A stretch of DNA of 64,000 bases, from contig CM060731.1 in assembly GCA_030704615.1 (NCBI GenBank), positions 83,492,756 through 83,556,755 of the forward strand, written 5' to 3'. The notes under the pieces are model-generated. The model ran no database searches, was not told the origin of the DNA, and worked only from the letters and a program-made list of their open reading frames with translations. A program made the position numbers and the translations under genes. The DNA comes from Takakia lepidozioides. Its lineage: Eukaryota > Streptophyta > Takakiopsida > Takakiales > Takakiaceae. The stretch's first letter is position 1. The number at the start of each line of letters is the position of its first letter. Positions 46,251 to 58,029 of the stretch are shown in pieces.

Positions 46251-46483
46251 ATGGCAGAAAACCCGAGCGCTATAGTATACTGCCCTCCTCACGAGCATAG
46301 AGCTACATTTCCGTGCAGAGGGGAGATCTGCCGGGTGATGGAGAAATATCTCTGCGTTCGATACCACCTGAAATCGGGGTCGGTATTTTTGGAGGAGGAA
46401 AGGAAGGATTCAAACGGAGTTGTAGTCGAAAGTATTGTTGTGCTCCACGATGATTTCGGCGACGGCAGGGAATGGCGAGTCCC
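46251..46483 (+). pseudogene. E2 transposase N-terminal fragment
   Basis: Starts MAENPSAIVYCPPHEHRATF and is open through CRVMEKYLCVRYHLKSGSV and DFGDGREWRV, matching E1 8949-9178. Unrelated sequence follows at 46,484, which removes the catalytic part. Confidence 0.8.
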
Positions 46484-46484
46484 G

Positions 46485-49172
46485 GACAGGGGAAAACCCT
46501 GCGCAACCCTAATGTCTTTCTTTTTGCGCTGCGAGAGTGCGCGCGATGGCGGCTTGGAGGTGGCAATGGTACTCGTGCTGCAGATACCATGAGCTGCCAA
46601 TCCCTGGAGTGTTTATGGCTCTTGTGAGCGCCGCCTCTGCGGGCTCTTTAAGGCGATGGCGGTGGCTTAGAGATGAGGGAAGATTCACTGTCTCATTTGT
46701 CTGTTTTTTTGCTGTACAAGGGAACAAAGGCAATGATGGTGGAGGTACCACCTGCCTGTTTATGAAGTTTCCCTAGGAGCACTCCTCTGGATCTTTGATG
46801 AATGGCGGCGTCTTGGTAGAACAAGGAAGTCTCTCTCTCCCTCCCTTTATAAACCCTACCTTATGAGACAAAGCTCTTTTTTCTTGTGCTTGGCAAGACT
46901 TTGCTTTGGTTAAGGTAGCAGTGTTGTGGTGTTGGCGGAGACCTCCCTGCATGGTTGGGTTTGTGGAGAGATGGCGACCATCCCCCAAACAGTAAAAAAG
47001 GTTTTTTTTCTGTTTGTCTTGCTTCCCTACAATATCTTATCTTGTCCCACTCAAGAACAAACCCCGCCCTCCCACCCTGTTTTGTCTTGGATGATTGGGT
47101 GGTGTCATTTGGGATGATTTGACAAGACTGGAAGTGTGAGATAGTGCCCTATCTAGAGCTGTTTATGGCTTTAATTGACAATGACCCTTATGGGTCTTGT
47201 CCATGTCCTGACATGACGTGAATATCTTCCCACTCTCTCCCTCTCACTTATTAACTTTTTCTACCCCCTCTTTCCCTCTGTGGTTTTTTTTTTTGTGAGC
47301 AGCACAAAAGAGATGGAAGATACTTTTTGTCATGTCAAGACAAAGACAGGATCCCTAGGGTCGTTGTCATGAAAGAATAATCAGACATATCAGCCACTTA
47401 ACAGTGGCACCATCCATCAATCATCAAGCTTAGAAAATCCAGAATTACATCCATGCACAGTAATATGTTTCATGTCAGTATGATTCATAATCCAGAGAGT
47501 ATGCCACTGATGCTGATTGACCACCAGTCAAGATCATGATACACTTACATAGGTCTGGGTGGGATGGCGGGTACTTGGCCATATTTTGGCCTTGATGTGG
47601 TGCAGGTCACATAGTCATACAGATTTACTATCTGCAAGATGTAATCCAAGCATACTTACTCAAACCCCATGGGTGTCATGGAGGGTTTTCTTAAAAAAGA
47701 AAGGAACACTTGGATATCACAGATTTAAATACCTTGCCTTGCCTGTATTTGTTTAGACTGGTGTGCAGTACAGCTTGCCCCCACAGGGGATGTGGATATG
47801 TCTGGTAAGTTTTCCAGAATATCCCTATATCTTTATTTCTTGCTATAGCTGAAAATCAAAAGCTCATGACACAGCAAGGTAAATATAAAGGACTGCATAC
47901 ACATCCTGTGACAATATATGGTACTGTCAGTACACCCTTCACATCATTCCACATTTGACCATGTCATTAGACCATGTCCAGGGGGTATTTCCACTTGACC
48001 ACCCTGGCTACCTCAAAAACCAGTTACCATTTATATTACTGCCATATTTCAGTGTCAGCCGAATAGCCACAGGCAAAAACTTCACCATACCCTGGCCTAA
48101 GCATCTAGCTGACAAAGCCATCTGGGTTGGAACATAACAGGGGCCTTTTACCAACAGAGGTACCCGAGTAGCTACAGCAAACAGTTCCATGCATCCTCTC
48201 AATTTGTTTCCAACTACCATAAGGTAAGCAAAGCAAACTAGGGCCTGGAAAACAGATGTGTGTCTCTCACACAAGCCATCATAAACCCGGCTGTCACATC
48301 ATAACAGAGGTTTTCCACTGGTTGGGCCGAACTAGCCCATCGTAGAAAACATTACACTTGTTCTTCAAAAATCAAGGAAGGAAAGAGGTAGGATAAAAAA
48401 AAACCATAGAGTAGTTTAGTTTTTCAACATTTTAGGATGAGTCCCTGGCAAACGATTCCTTCCCCAGCTCTGCAATCCCACTTGGCATCCAGCAGCACCT
48501 AGACATCAGGATATTAAGTGGAAGCCCTCACCTGTGCCCGTCCCAAAAACAACCACAACGCATTGTGAGTTGGTGAGGATGCACGAGGTGATCCACACTT
48601 GCTATCGAGGTCAAATACACTTCAATCTAAGCGCAGAGAATGCCAAAGCAAGCAAGGAAGCAAAACCAACAGAAAAAAAAACTTTTTTTACTGTTTAGGG
48701 GAGAGTCGTCATCTCTCCACAAGCCTAACCGTGCAGGGAGGTCTCCCCCAACACCACAACACTGCTACCTTAACCAAAGCAAGATCTTGCCAAGCACAAG
48801 AAAAAAAGAGCTTGGTTTCAAAAGGTAGGGTTTATAAAGGGAGGGAGAGAGACTTCCTTGTGCCGCCATTCATCAAAGATCCAGATGAGGGCTCCTAGGG
48901 AAACGTCCTAGGCATGCAGGTGGTGCCTCCGCCATCACTGCCGCGGTTCCCTTGTGCAGCAAAAAAACAGACAACTGAGACAGGGAATCTTCCCTCATCA
49001 CTAAGCCACCGCCATCGCCTTAAAGAGCTCGCCCAGGCGTCGCTCACAGGAGCCATAAACACTCAACGATTGGCAGCTCAAGGTATCTGCAGCACGAGCA
49101 CCATCGCTCCTTACAAGCCGCCATCGCGCGCGCTCAGAAAGACATTAGGGTTGCGCAGGGTTTTCCCCCGTC
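46485..49172. mobile_element. Long-TIR element (about 2.7 kb)
   Basis: Two arms of roughly 530 bp, 46,485-47,020 and 48,640-49,172, are inverted copies of each other. Their outer ends read GGGGAAAACCCTGCGCAACC and the inverse, followed by CTAATGTCTTTCT and GCGCGCGATGGCGGC. No clear target duplication flanks it, and it sits exactly where E2 is cut off. The 1.6-kb interior shows no transposase. It carries a conserved minus-strand open frame and is partly repeated at 51.7-54.4 kb. A foldback- or MULE-type non-autonomous element is likely. Confidence 0.65.
48008..48340 (-). pseudogene. Conserved ORF fragment in long-TIR element
   Basis: Encodes CERHTSVFQALVCFAYLMVV, PCYVPTQMALSARCLGQGMV and KFLPVAIRLTLKYGSN. 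The copy at 53,539-53,916 keeps the frame with several substitutions and has a longer N-terminus (STMGYFGPASGRPLLCCDSR). It looks like an exon of a captured host gene, but I do not recognise the family. Confidence 0.4.
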
Positions 49173-49177
49173 TGGCC

Positions 49178-50335
49178 CGTCATCCATTCTTCTTAGGATG
49201 AAAAACATCCGCCAGTCTGTCCGTCCGACGGACGTTGTCCGTTTCTCATTCGTGGAAAATGAAAGACATCGTGCTTTCATCCAGTCCTGCACTCAACGGA
49301 TGTAGTCCGTATTTCATCTAGGTTAGATGAAAAACATGGGGGATTTTTTATAAAAAACCTGTCTTGCCCTGTATTTAGGTCCTGTAAGATGAGGTCCTTT
49401 TTTCATCCAGGTTGGATTGAAAAAATAGAAACTGACGGGAGTTTCACAGGTTTTTTAGTGAAGAAATATTTCACCAAAAAATATAGTTTAAAAAAAAATG
49501 GATAAAGAACATCCAAAATTCCCTGCAACCCAATTTTGCAATTTTTTTCATTTTCCTCAAGGATGGAAGTCGGGACAACAATTCCATAAGCCTAGTGTCC
49601 AGAGGGAGAGAGAGGGAGAGATCAGGAAATAAAAAGAAAAAAGAAAAAGATGGGGGGGAGTGACTGAGCAGCAGCTGCTCAGTCACTCCCCCCCCCCCCC
49701 CCCCAACTCCCCCCCACCTTTTTGTTTTTTCTTTGTTGCCCCCTCTCTCCCTCTTTCTCCTTCTCTACTGGGAATTGGCAGTTTGCTATCAGTGTTGACT
49801 TCTTGTTTTCTCATCCTCTATCAGGTTTTTTCATCCATACCGGATGAGCCACCAGGATGGACACTGAATTACCTCTAGGATGGTTCTTTTGGCCTTTATT
49901 GACTCTCATCCATACCGGATGAGTCACCATGGAAGAAAAAAATTACCTCTATGGAGGTTGCCAACAACATCTTGTTTTTCCATCCGTACCGGATGAAAAA
50001 CTACCAGGGTGATAATTTTTCATTCCTCTTTTATTGACTCTTTTTATCCATACCGGATGGTCTGGTGAGGAATGATAGAATTACCTAGATGGAGGTAAGG
50101 CGCTGCCACGGATGATATTCCCTACTTTTTCATCCTGACACAAGTGATCTGTCTATGGATGATGTGATTATGGCCTGGAATTGATCTTTACTACCCCTAA
50201 TTATGATTAATTACGGTGGAAACCCTAACCCCTACCCCAAAACCTATTTTTAACCTTGCTGCGGATGAAATCCGTCGGGGTATACGGATTTGTCCTACTA
50301 TTTTTCATCCACGGATGAATAATCGGGGGACAACC
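49178..50335. repeat. GGATGAAA/TTTCATCC-rich region
   Basis: No gene. Many copies of CATACCGGATG and TTTTTCATCC on both strands (for example near 49,838, 49,909, 49,990, 50,051), plus a C run at 49,688-49,704. AT-rich with scattered short inverted repeats; it could be a decayed foldback element. Confidence 0.5.
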
Positions 50336-51747
50336 CTATGTCGTCTCTCCCGCTGTCAGAAGCACGCGATGTGCTTCTGAGCTCGCGAGGAGAGTGTTAT
50401 GGCGGACGTGCTTCGGTGGCTGCCCCGTTGTGATGTCGTACCCATGCTGGACGAGCGCCTGGGGGGGCGCGAAGGCGGCGCCTTGTCTCTCTTGCAGTGG
50501 GAAACACCGCTATGAATGCAGTGGCATCTTCCCTCCTCTGGCTTTTTTCTGTGCTTAGCTAGGATACTTATGATGGGAAGTTCTCTCCCTCCTTTCTAGT
50601 GCCTTGCGATTGTGCCTGCTTTGCTTCATTGCTTATGTGCTTTGTGGAGGCGGCTTGCTGCGGGTGGTGATGGCGCATAACCCTCTTCCCCAATCGCTTA
50701 AGGTGCCTTTGGAGTTTAGGGATTCTCATGTTCTTATCTCTTTCTCTTGTTTTTGAGTTTCTTAGTTGACATCGATGACAAGTGTGAGGGTCTGTGATTC
50801 ACCTGGGGTTCCACAATCCTCACTAACCTGTTGGTTTTTGTGGGGGCTTGTGATGGGACCAGGTGAGGATCCTCACCTACTTTGAAGTTTCTTGAGCATG
50901 CAGATTGGGATATGGGCTGAGGAGACCTAGGGGTTTGTGCGCTGTGAGGTGGCTGTTGCCTGCAGCCCCGATTTCAACCCGACTGCCCCTGGCTTGACAT
51001 GCTACAGCCTGTGTTCTGGCCTTTGTCATTCTGCCGCCGATGCGCAGCTCGGCCTGACTGGCTTGTTTCCTGAGGCTTGCATACAAACCATACCCTACCT
51101 TTTGATCTTTGACAACAAAGCCTATGGATTATTAAGCTAGGTTGTAAGTTCTTTTGGCCAAAGAGGATCTGGTTTTTGGTGGTATGTTTTTGGCGGTTTT
51201 GGGTGACTATGGACCTGGTGGCCCTTGAAGTTTATGGCGGCAGCCTGGTAGGGTACTGCCCTGCTCCTTTTCAGGCGTGCTTCTGATGTGTAGTAAGGTG
51301 TTCTTTGCATGTCTCAGCATGGAACTCTTGAAGGATGAGGATGGTAAGCTGCAATGGGATCCTACCTATAGTTTTGGATATGTCATGACATCAAGCCTAT
51401 GACCTGCAATCTGTTTTTTTTTTAATATACAAAAGAGGCTGGATCTCGGCTGTTCATGCTGCTTGTTGGTACAAGTCTTGAACCTGCAATTTGACAGGCT
51501 GCATTCACATTCCCTTGATACCTTGTATGATCACATGTCTCGGGGTGAATACAAATGATATGGAATCTATTTCATCTTGCTCAAGTTGGACTGCTTGGTG
51601 GCATACTGAGATTCTGACAAACTGCAGGCTGGTCCTTATGCCTTGGCTGATGCATGACCTGCCATAATTAATGGCTGAAACGGTAGGCTGCTGGTATGTG
51701 TACAGGCTGAACCAAGAGGCCTTGTAGCCTGCACAGGGGCAGCAATA
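50336..51747. other. No recognisable gene
   Basis: Starts with a GC-rich block (50,340-50,480), then T/G-rich sequence. Short open frames only. The phrase GGATCTCGGNTGTTCANGNT occurs at about 51,443 and 51,793, so part of it is repetitive. It may include the 5' part of a LINE, but this is not demonstrable. Confidence 0.3.
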
Positions 51748-52046
51748 TCTTATCTTGTCCCACACATAAACAAATGATTCATTGGCCAAGATGGCCGGAT
51801 CTCGGGTGTTCAAGATGCTTGCATCCCCTACATGAACAAACCCTGCCCTCCCACTCTGTTTTATCATGACTGATTGGGTGATGTCAATTCATGGGAAGCT
51901 ATGACAAGAATGGAAATGTTAGATGGTGCCCTGTTTTGGGTTGTTTATGTCTTTAATTGACAATGACCCTAGTGGGTCTTGTCCATGTCTTGACATTACA
52001 TGAATATCTTCCCTCTTTCTGTCCCTCTTTGTCCCTCTCCCTCTCT

Positions 52047-52065
52047 CTTTTTAACTTTTTCTGCA
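52047..52065. repeat. 19-bp target site duplication, left (LINE)
   Basis: CTTTTTAACTTTTTCTGCA, repeated perfectly at 52,770-52,788. The uninterrupted homologue near 47,249-47,262 has a single related copy, so this marks the insertion site. Confidence 0.8.
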
Positions 52066-52769
52066 GAGGGGTCAACTTTGAGGTTAAGAAAACCATGCTT
52101 TGTCGCATTATTAGACCTGCCTTGGAGTACGGATCTGCAATATGGGTTGATAAATCTGACTAAGAGGCTGTAGTGTCCAAAGCCATGTCTGTTGCCATGA
52201 GATTGTCTGATGAAAATGAAGTTAGGCAGAAAACTTCCCTGAACTTGTTTCCAGTCAGTGACATGGGGGAGGACGTCTTGGATGACCTCAAGGGTCTACC
52301 CACTCTCGGCACTAGACTGAAATTTAAACTCAGGACAAGAAGCCTACCTTTGAACAACAAACAGAAGCAGAGAGGAAAGGGAGAGTGCAATTGCCCGTTG
52401 GGCACTCGGAAGACAGTACTCATTTTTTGATACACTGTCCGGGGTTCTCTCACCAAAGAGACGCTCTCTTCAAATCTATCAAGGGAATTGTGCCTATACC
52501 TCTGTTTACCAAAGTCTCAAGGCTGAGTCAAAAGCCTAGGCCCTCCTAAAGCCTAGTTATTGGGCAAATCACACATAGCAGATTGATGCTTGTGTGAAGG
52601 GATTTCTAGAGGATATCTGGAAAACCCGGATTAATTCTATATATGAAGGTAAGTCTTACTACCAACGTCAGCCCCTGACAGAGGCAGGTTCTGTCCCATT
52701 TGTTTCCGCTCAAACTGGGCGCGGGGTCAATGGCCACAAGGCTACGGCAAACAACGTCTTATGAGTACA
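52066..52769 (+). pseudogene. 5'-truncated LINE, RT C-terminal part
   Basis: Encodes KKTMLCRIIRPALEYGSAIW, the typical segment after the RT domain of plant LINEs, then a stop, then MSVAMRLSDENEVRQKTSL and GTRLKFKLRTRSL. Near 52,390-52,460, allowing one frame change, it reads CNCPLG then SEDSTHFLIHCPGF and R, the CX-CPLC...H...C zinc-ribbon end of LINE ORF2. Perfect 19-bp duplications flank it, and there is no poly(A) tail before the right one. A dead-on-arrival LINE insertion. Confidence 0.75.
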
Positions 52770-52788
52770 ATCTTTTTAACTTTTTCTG
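52770..52788. repeat. 19-bp target site duplication, right (LINE)
   Basis: Perfect copy of 52,047-52,065. Confidence 0.8.
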
Positions 52789-52837
52789 CACTCTCTCTCC
52801 CTTGTGGTTTGTTTATTTTTGTGCGCAGCAAAAAAAA

Positions 52838-52840
<3 letters not shown>

Positions 52841-52880
<40 letters not shown>
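52841..52880. repeat. GA microsatellite
   Basis: About 18 AG units; the homologous place at 47,310 has only a short AGATGGAAG. Confidence 0.9.
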
Positions 52881-52883
<3 letters not shown>

Positions 52884-53538
52884 ACTTTTTGTCATGTCAA
52901 GACAAAGACAGGACCCCTAGGGTCGTTGTCATGAATAAGAAGAATAATTAGACATATCAGCCACTTAACAGTGGCACCATCCATCAATCATCAAGCTTAG
53001 ATAATCCAGAATTACATCCATGCACAGTAATGTGTTCATATCAGTATTATTCATAACCCAAAGAGTATTCCACTGATGCTGATTGACCATCATTCATGAC
53101 CATGATACACATTCAGAGGTCTGGGTGGGATGGCGGGTACTTGGCCATATTTTGGCCTTGATGTGGTGCAGGTCAAATGGTCATACAGATTTACTGTCCG
53201 CAAGCTGTAATCCAAGCATACTTACTCAAACCCCATTGGTGTCATGGAGGGTTTTTAAAAAAGAAAAAGAAAAAGAACACTTAGATATCACAGATTTAAA
53301 TACCTTGCACTGCCAGTATTAGTTTAAACTGGTCTGCAGCACAGCTTGCCCCCACAGGGGAGGGGGATATGTCTGGTAAGTTTTCCAGAATACCCCTATA
53401 CCATTATTTCTTGCTACAGCTGAAAATCAAAGTTCATGACACAACAAGGTAAATATAAAGGACTGCATACACATCCTGTGACAGTATATGATACTGTCAG
53501 TATACCCTATTCACATCATTCCACATTTGACCATATCA

Positions 53539-53916
53539 TTACACCATGTCCGGGGTATTTCCACTTAACCACCCTGGCTGCCTCAAAAAACCAGTTCTAT
53601 TGCTGCCATATTTCAGTGTCAGCCGAATAGCCACAGGCAGAATCTTCACCATACCCTGGCCTAAGCATCTAGCTGACAAAGCCATCCGGGTTGGAACATA
53701 ACAGGGGCATTTTACCAACATGGGTATCCGAGTAGCTGTAGCAAACAGTTCCTTGCAGCCTCTCATTTTGTCTCCAACTACCATAAGGTAAGCAAAGCAA
53801 ACTAGGGCTTGGAAAACAGACGTGTGTCTCTCACACAAGCCATCATAAACCCGGCTGTCACAACAAAGCAGAGGTCTTCCACTGGCTGGGCCGAAATAGC
53901 CCATCGTAGAAAGCAT
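53539..53916 (-). pseudogene. Conserved ORF fragment, second copy
   Basis: Open for 125 codons; homologue of 48,008-48,340. Most differences from that copy are substitutions that keep the frame. Family unknown. Confidence 0.4.
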
Positions 53917-54446
53917 TACACTTGTTCTTCATAAATAAAGGAAGGAAAGAGGTAGGATCAAGAAAAACCATAGAGTAGTTTAGTTTTTCAACATTTTAAG
54001 ATGAGTCCATGGCAAGCAATTCCTTCCCCAGCTCTGCAATCCCACTTGGCATCCAGCAACACCTGGACATCGGTATATTAAGTGGAAGCCCTCACATGTG
54101 CCCGTCCCAAAAACAACCACAACGCATTGTGAGTTAGTGAGGATGCACGAGGTGAGTAGCAGGCTTCCACACTTGCTATCGAGGTCAAATACAATTGAAT
54201 CTAAGCGCAGAGAATGCCAAAGAAAGCAGGGAAGCAAGACAAAAAAAAAAAAAAAAAAAAAAACCTTTTTACTGTTTGGGGGAGGGTCGCCATCTCTCCA
54301 CAAGCCTAACCGTGCAGGGAGGTCTCCCCCAACACCACAGCATTGCTACCTTAACCAAAGCAACGTCTTGCCAAGCACAAGAAAAAAGAGCTTGGTCTCA
54401 AAAGGTAGGATTTATGGTAGGGTTTAAGGTAGGGTCTCAAAAGGTA

Positions 54447-54823
54447 GGGTTCTTTGCAGCCTCTCATTTTGTTTCCAACTACCATAAGGCAAGCAAAGCA
54501 AACTAGTGCCTGAAAAATAGATGCGTGTCTCACACAAGCCATCATAAACACGGCTGTCACAACCAAGCAAAGGTCTCCCACTGGCTGGGCTGAAATAGCC
54601 CACCTTAAACAACACTATACTTGTTCTTCATAGATAAAAGAAAGAGGTAGGATCAAGAAAAACCATAGAGTAGTTTAATTTTTCAACGTTCATTTTCAGA
54701 TGAATCCATGGCCAGCAATCCCTTCCCCGGCTCTGCAACCCATTTGGCATCCAGCAGCACTTAGACATCAGCATATTAAGTGGAAGCCCTCACCTGTGCC
54801 CGTCCCAAAAACAACCACAACGC
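54447..54823. repeat. Third partial copy of element interior
   Basis: Duplicates 53,745-54,125 (GCAGCCTCTCATTTTGT through CCCAAAAACAACCACAACGC). It ends exactly where the F gene region begins. The junction on its left contains three GGTAGGGT repeats. Confidence 0.75.
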
Positions 54824-54907
54824 TCTGGTCTTCCATATTCCACATGTTTGTTTCTGTTTGTTTCCATTGACCTTGTGCTGATGCAACTCTCTTGCATTCC
54901 CTTGCAG

Positions 54908-57900
54908 CAAGACATTGCAGATGCAGGGGAGCGTGGCAAACTGGAATACTACAGCTCTACCCCTGAGGAGAGAAGGACAGCAAAGGGGGTTGAGAGTCGC
55001 ATCCAGAAAGAGATGACCGCTACAAGAAGGACTATAATGAGTGCTTTCGTGAAGCAGTTGAGAATTGCCGACTCATCATTCGGACCATTTCTCCTGGAGA
55101 TAAAAAAACCATTATAACAAGCCAGGCAAGCCAGAAATGGCCCAGGAGAAGTTGCACAGGTTGTCTACCGCCGTTGTGTCTCCAGAACAAAAGGTGAAGT
55201 GGCTGCAGATATGGAACTCCGATCCCACAGTTAGGGATACCCACATGTTCCCAAGGCCGGAGAAAGAGAAGAAGACCCAGCGTGTCATTCCTATCAGTGA
55301 CAATGTGCTGGACACCTGGCTTCACAAGGCCACTTACTGGAGCCAAGTGTGATGTCCTTCCCTGTGTCACTGTCTTTTCTCTTTTCCTGTCCTTATCTTT
55401 CTATTGCCTCTTACATTCGCTGTGATTGCTTTTGGGTTCATTCTTGCATTTGTATTGTTTTGCAGTTGGAAGAAAGGGCCAGATCGGTTCTGCATACTCA
55501 GCTGGCTGACTATGGCATCAGTATGATAGCACCGAAGGTGTCCTTCAAAGCATACATGAGGAAATGGAGAGCCACAGTGTGGCACTCTTGTTTCTTTAGA
55601 GAGTTCAACAAGGAGGGTGGCATCAGTCGAACAAATGAGCTGGACCAGCAAGAAAAAGGAGAGGAAGCCTGGAAACGATGCCTTTATAGGTGCACACTCT
55701 TGCACTACTTATTTGTGCTGTGGTTGCAATGTGTTGTGTGCCATACTGTTGAAGGGGGTCTTCCTGGTGTGATGGAAAAGTTGCCACACAATATTTCCAT
55801 TGTAAAATGAGGCTGTCTCTGTTGCTGCAGGTACATAAAGTTTGTTCTCCTGGAAGAGAATTGCCTGGACAAACATCCGGATTTCGTGGACCTGTGGCTT
55901 GTCCCTGCTGGCAACCAGACCATGTTTACTACTGGGATCTTGCATGACTGGGGCCCAGACCATCTTTCTTCTTGTGGTTGGTATTTGGATTGCCCTCCTT
56001 CTGAGACCCCAGCTCCAGAGGTGTCTTTGAGGAGAGAGAATGACCGTATTGCAGCCACTGCCGCAGCAGCCGACCTCAACATTCATGAACGTAATTTGAG
56101 GACTCTTGCAGAGAAGGACCCTCCCGCTCAGGATACCCCAGGTAGAGGAAGAAAGGCAAAGGGAAAAGATGTTGCTGGTGTTGTTGGGAAGGGAAGGGGT
56201 AGAGGGAAGGTGGCACAAGGGCAAGGAAGTGTTGCAGATATTGGCCCTGTGGAGCATGTCCAGCAGACTCCACCGCATGGTAGGGGATCCGGGAGAAAAA
56301 ACAAGGGGGTGGTTGATCCCAAGGACCCGTACCATGCAGTGGAACATCCCACGAGGGTCATTCGCCCAACCAGGTTGGAGATGGCCAACGTCGGGTTCCT
56401 TGCCATGATGGAGTCGAAGAAATCTGATTACAAGGGCAAGCCATCACCAGTGTGGGACAGGATTGTGCAGTTCCTCAGCACGGTGCGTGTTCTCTTTGGG
56501 TTCTGTGGCTTCTGTTGTTTTTGTCTGTTGTGGGCATGGATCGTTTCTAAACTTGTGAGAATTCCATTGTATTTTTGTTTGCAGGCTAAAATGACCAAAT
56601 CCTGGGTGAACGGGAAGGAGAAGCCATATGCAGCCGAACTCATCATCTTGGACATCCCTGATGGGTTGGCAGTCCCGGATATCCCTCCATCGGGTGCTTG
56701 TCCGGGTTGGAATGCTTTTGATGAGCGCTACTGGCGGTGGGTTTTCTCCTTTTGCAACTTCTTCCTGTCCGATGCAGGTGTTTTGGTGCTCATCCAGTCC
56801 ATCGACGGTCGGTGTCGCCGTGCACTTTCCAGCTATTTGAAAGCCTCGGGCATGAGAGTCGTGAAGACATGGAATTGTGTGAACAGCATGTACCTTACGA
56901 AGGGGGATCGTCCGGGAGAGATGGTGAGTTTGCCTTCTTCTTCCTCTTCTTGGTTGTTCTCGGATGGGGTTGTATAGGTCGCTCGAACTCATATGTAGGG
57001 GCCCGATTTTTTTTTGCTTCTTAGTTCCTTGTGGATGTCATGTTCGCAGACTCGTCTATTTGAAGCTGTTTGTCTCGTCCGGGTGCATCCACAAACGACT
57101 CCGGCCGGCATTACCGAGTTTGCCATCACTCATGGGGCCAAGTTCATAGATGACAGGACAGATCCCCCCACGGATGACATGCATCACAACTACGTCGACA
57201 GCAACGTGTGCTTGCGAAGGGGGAATGGGGTTCCTTGGAGAGAGGCGAGGGAGAGGAGCCCGGCTTTCATTCAAACGATTGTGGAGTGCTGCACCTACAC
57301 AGACGCCAGAGTTCTGGATTTGTCGATGGGCACAGGTTCGTCTCTTCAACATTCACATTTCATGAGGTTTGATTGAGCTTGCACTTTCAGCATTTCCCAC
57401 CGTTCCGAATGTGTCTTCAATGTCTTCTTCATTCATTCTATTCCATTGCAGGTGCTTCTTACCACGCTTGCAAGGCCAGTGCGCGACATCTCTTTGGGAT
57501 TGAAGGGGATGCTGAGATTTACAAGAACCTCCTGATGGGTTTGGGTGGACACACTTCTCAAGTCCTTCCGAAGCCCCGCCCCGTTGATACTGATACAGAG
57601 GAGACTTCTGACAAGGAGCTGGACTCCGACTTTGCCCGTGAGTAAGTTCAACCTTTGCATGCTTGCATTGTTGTTTCAATATCGAGAATCGTTGTTCTTG
57701 AGGCAAAGTGCACATTGGAGACATCCTCTTTGTTGGACTTGTGCATTGCATCATTGTGTTAAAAATGGGGTTTTGTGGACATGTGCAGGAGTCCGCGTGC
57801 TTCCACTTGCCCTCCAGGGCTATCATACCTATTTGGACTTGTTTGCAGTCCTCCTCGGTCTTGCGTGCTACCTTTCTATGCGGAGGCACTCGCAGCAAGC

Positions 57901-58029
57901 ATGTCCGTTCATGGGACTCCGAGTCCACCTTATGACGGCCTTCGTAGAACACGTGGTGTTGGGGCCAGAATCTTTGTAGATGACATAGCACAGGAGGTGG
58001 ACACTGATTGTGATGACTGCGACACTTGA
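54908..58029 (+). pseudogene. F cargo gene: diverged methyltransferase-like homologue
   Basis: Seven exons fit GT-AG signals: 54,908-55,346, 55,466-55,689, 55,831-56,482, 56,585-56,923, 57,050-57,335, 57,452-57,641 and 57,789-58,029 (stop TGA). The protein has EKLHRLST, VKWLQIWNSDPTVRD, a basic Gly/Arg/Lys-rich linker, AELIILDIPDG (motif IV-like), a strand VLVLIQS, SPAFIQTIVECC, VLDLSMGTG, intron, ASYHACKASARHLFGIEGD. The introns after the conserved Q and inside the GTG-A motif are at the same codon and phase as in E1/E2. One extra A in the A run at about 55,101-55,107 breaks the frame; without it the frame aligns with E1. The 5' exons with a ParB-like domain are absent. Otherwise the exons are open. 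Confidence 0.6.

Larger units (their letters stand above)
29414..46483 (+). mobile_element. MULE-like element E2 (right end lost; E3 nested)
   Basis: The A-type terminus at 29,414 (GGGGGGTTGCTATTTCATGA) is followed by sequence matching E1 695-5273 to 34,056. It is interrupted by E3 (34,057-41,125), then by an inverted copy of E1 5299-5998 (41,126-41,828), and then continues forward from the equivalent of E1 6028 up to the equivalent of about 9180 (46,483), where unrelated sequence starts. The transposase core and B end are missing. Its cargo gene is better preserved than that of E1, apart from the inversion. Confidence 0.8.
51748..54430. mobile_element. Second copy of long-TIR element interior (with LINE insertion)
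   Basis: Matches 47,031-48,835 almost throughout: the same phrases ATATCTTATCTTGTCCCAC, AATTGACAATGACCC, GTCATGTCAAGACAAAGACA and CCATCATAAACCCGGCTGTC. It lacks the terminal arms except for part of the right one. Two insertions are visible: about 60 bp near 51,780-51,840 and a LINE fragment at 52,066-52,769. Confidence 0.75.

Noticed and set aside
46509-46751. Possible short genes in the arms of the long-TIR element
   Set aside because: The two arms do not keep the same frames, so there is no sign of protein-level conservation.
50215-50245. Telomere-like AACCCTAACCCC
   Set aside because: Only one to two imperfect units, with no array.
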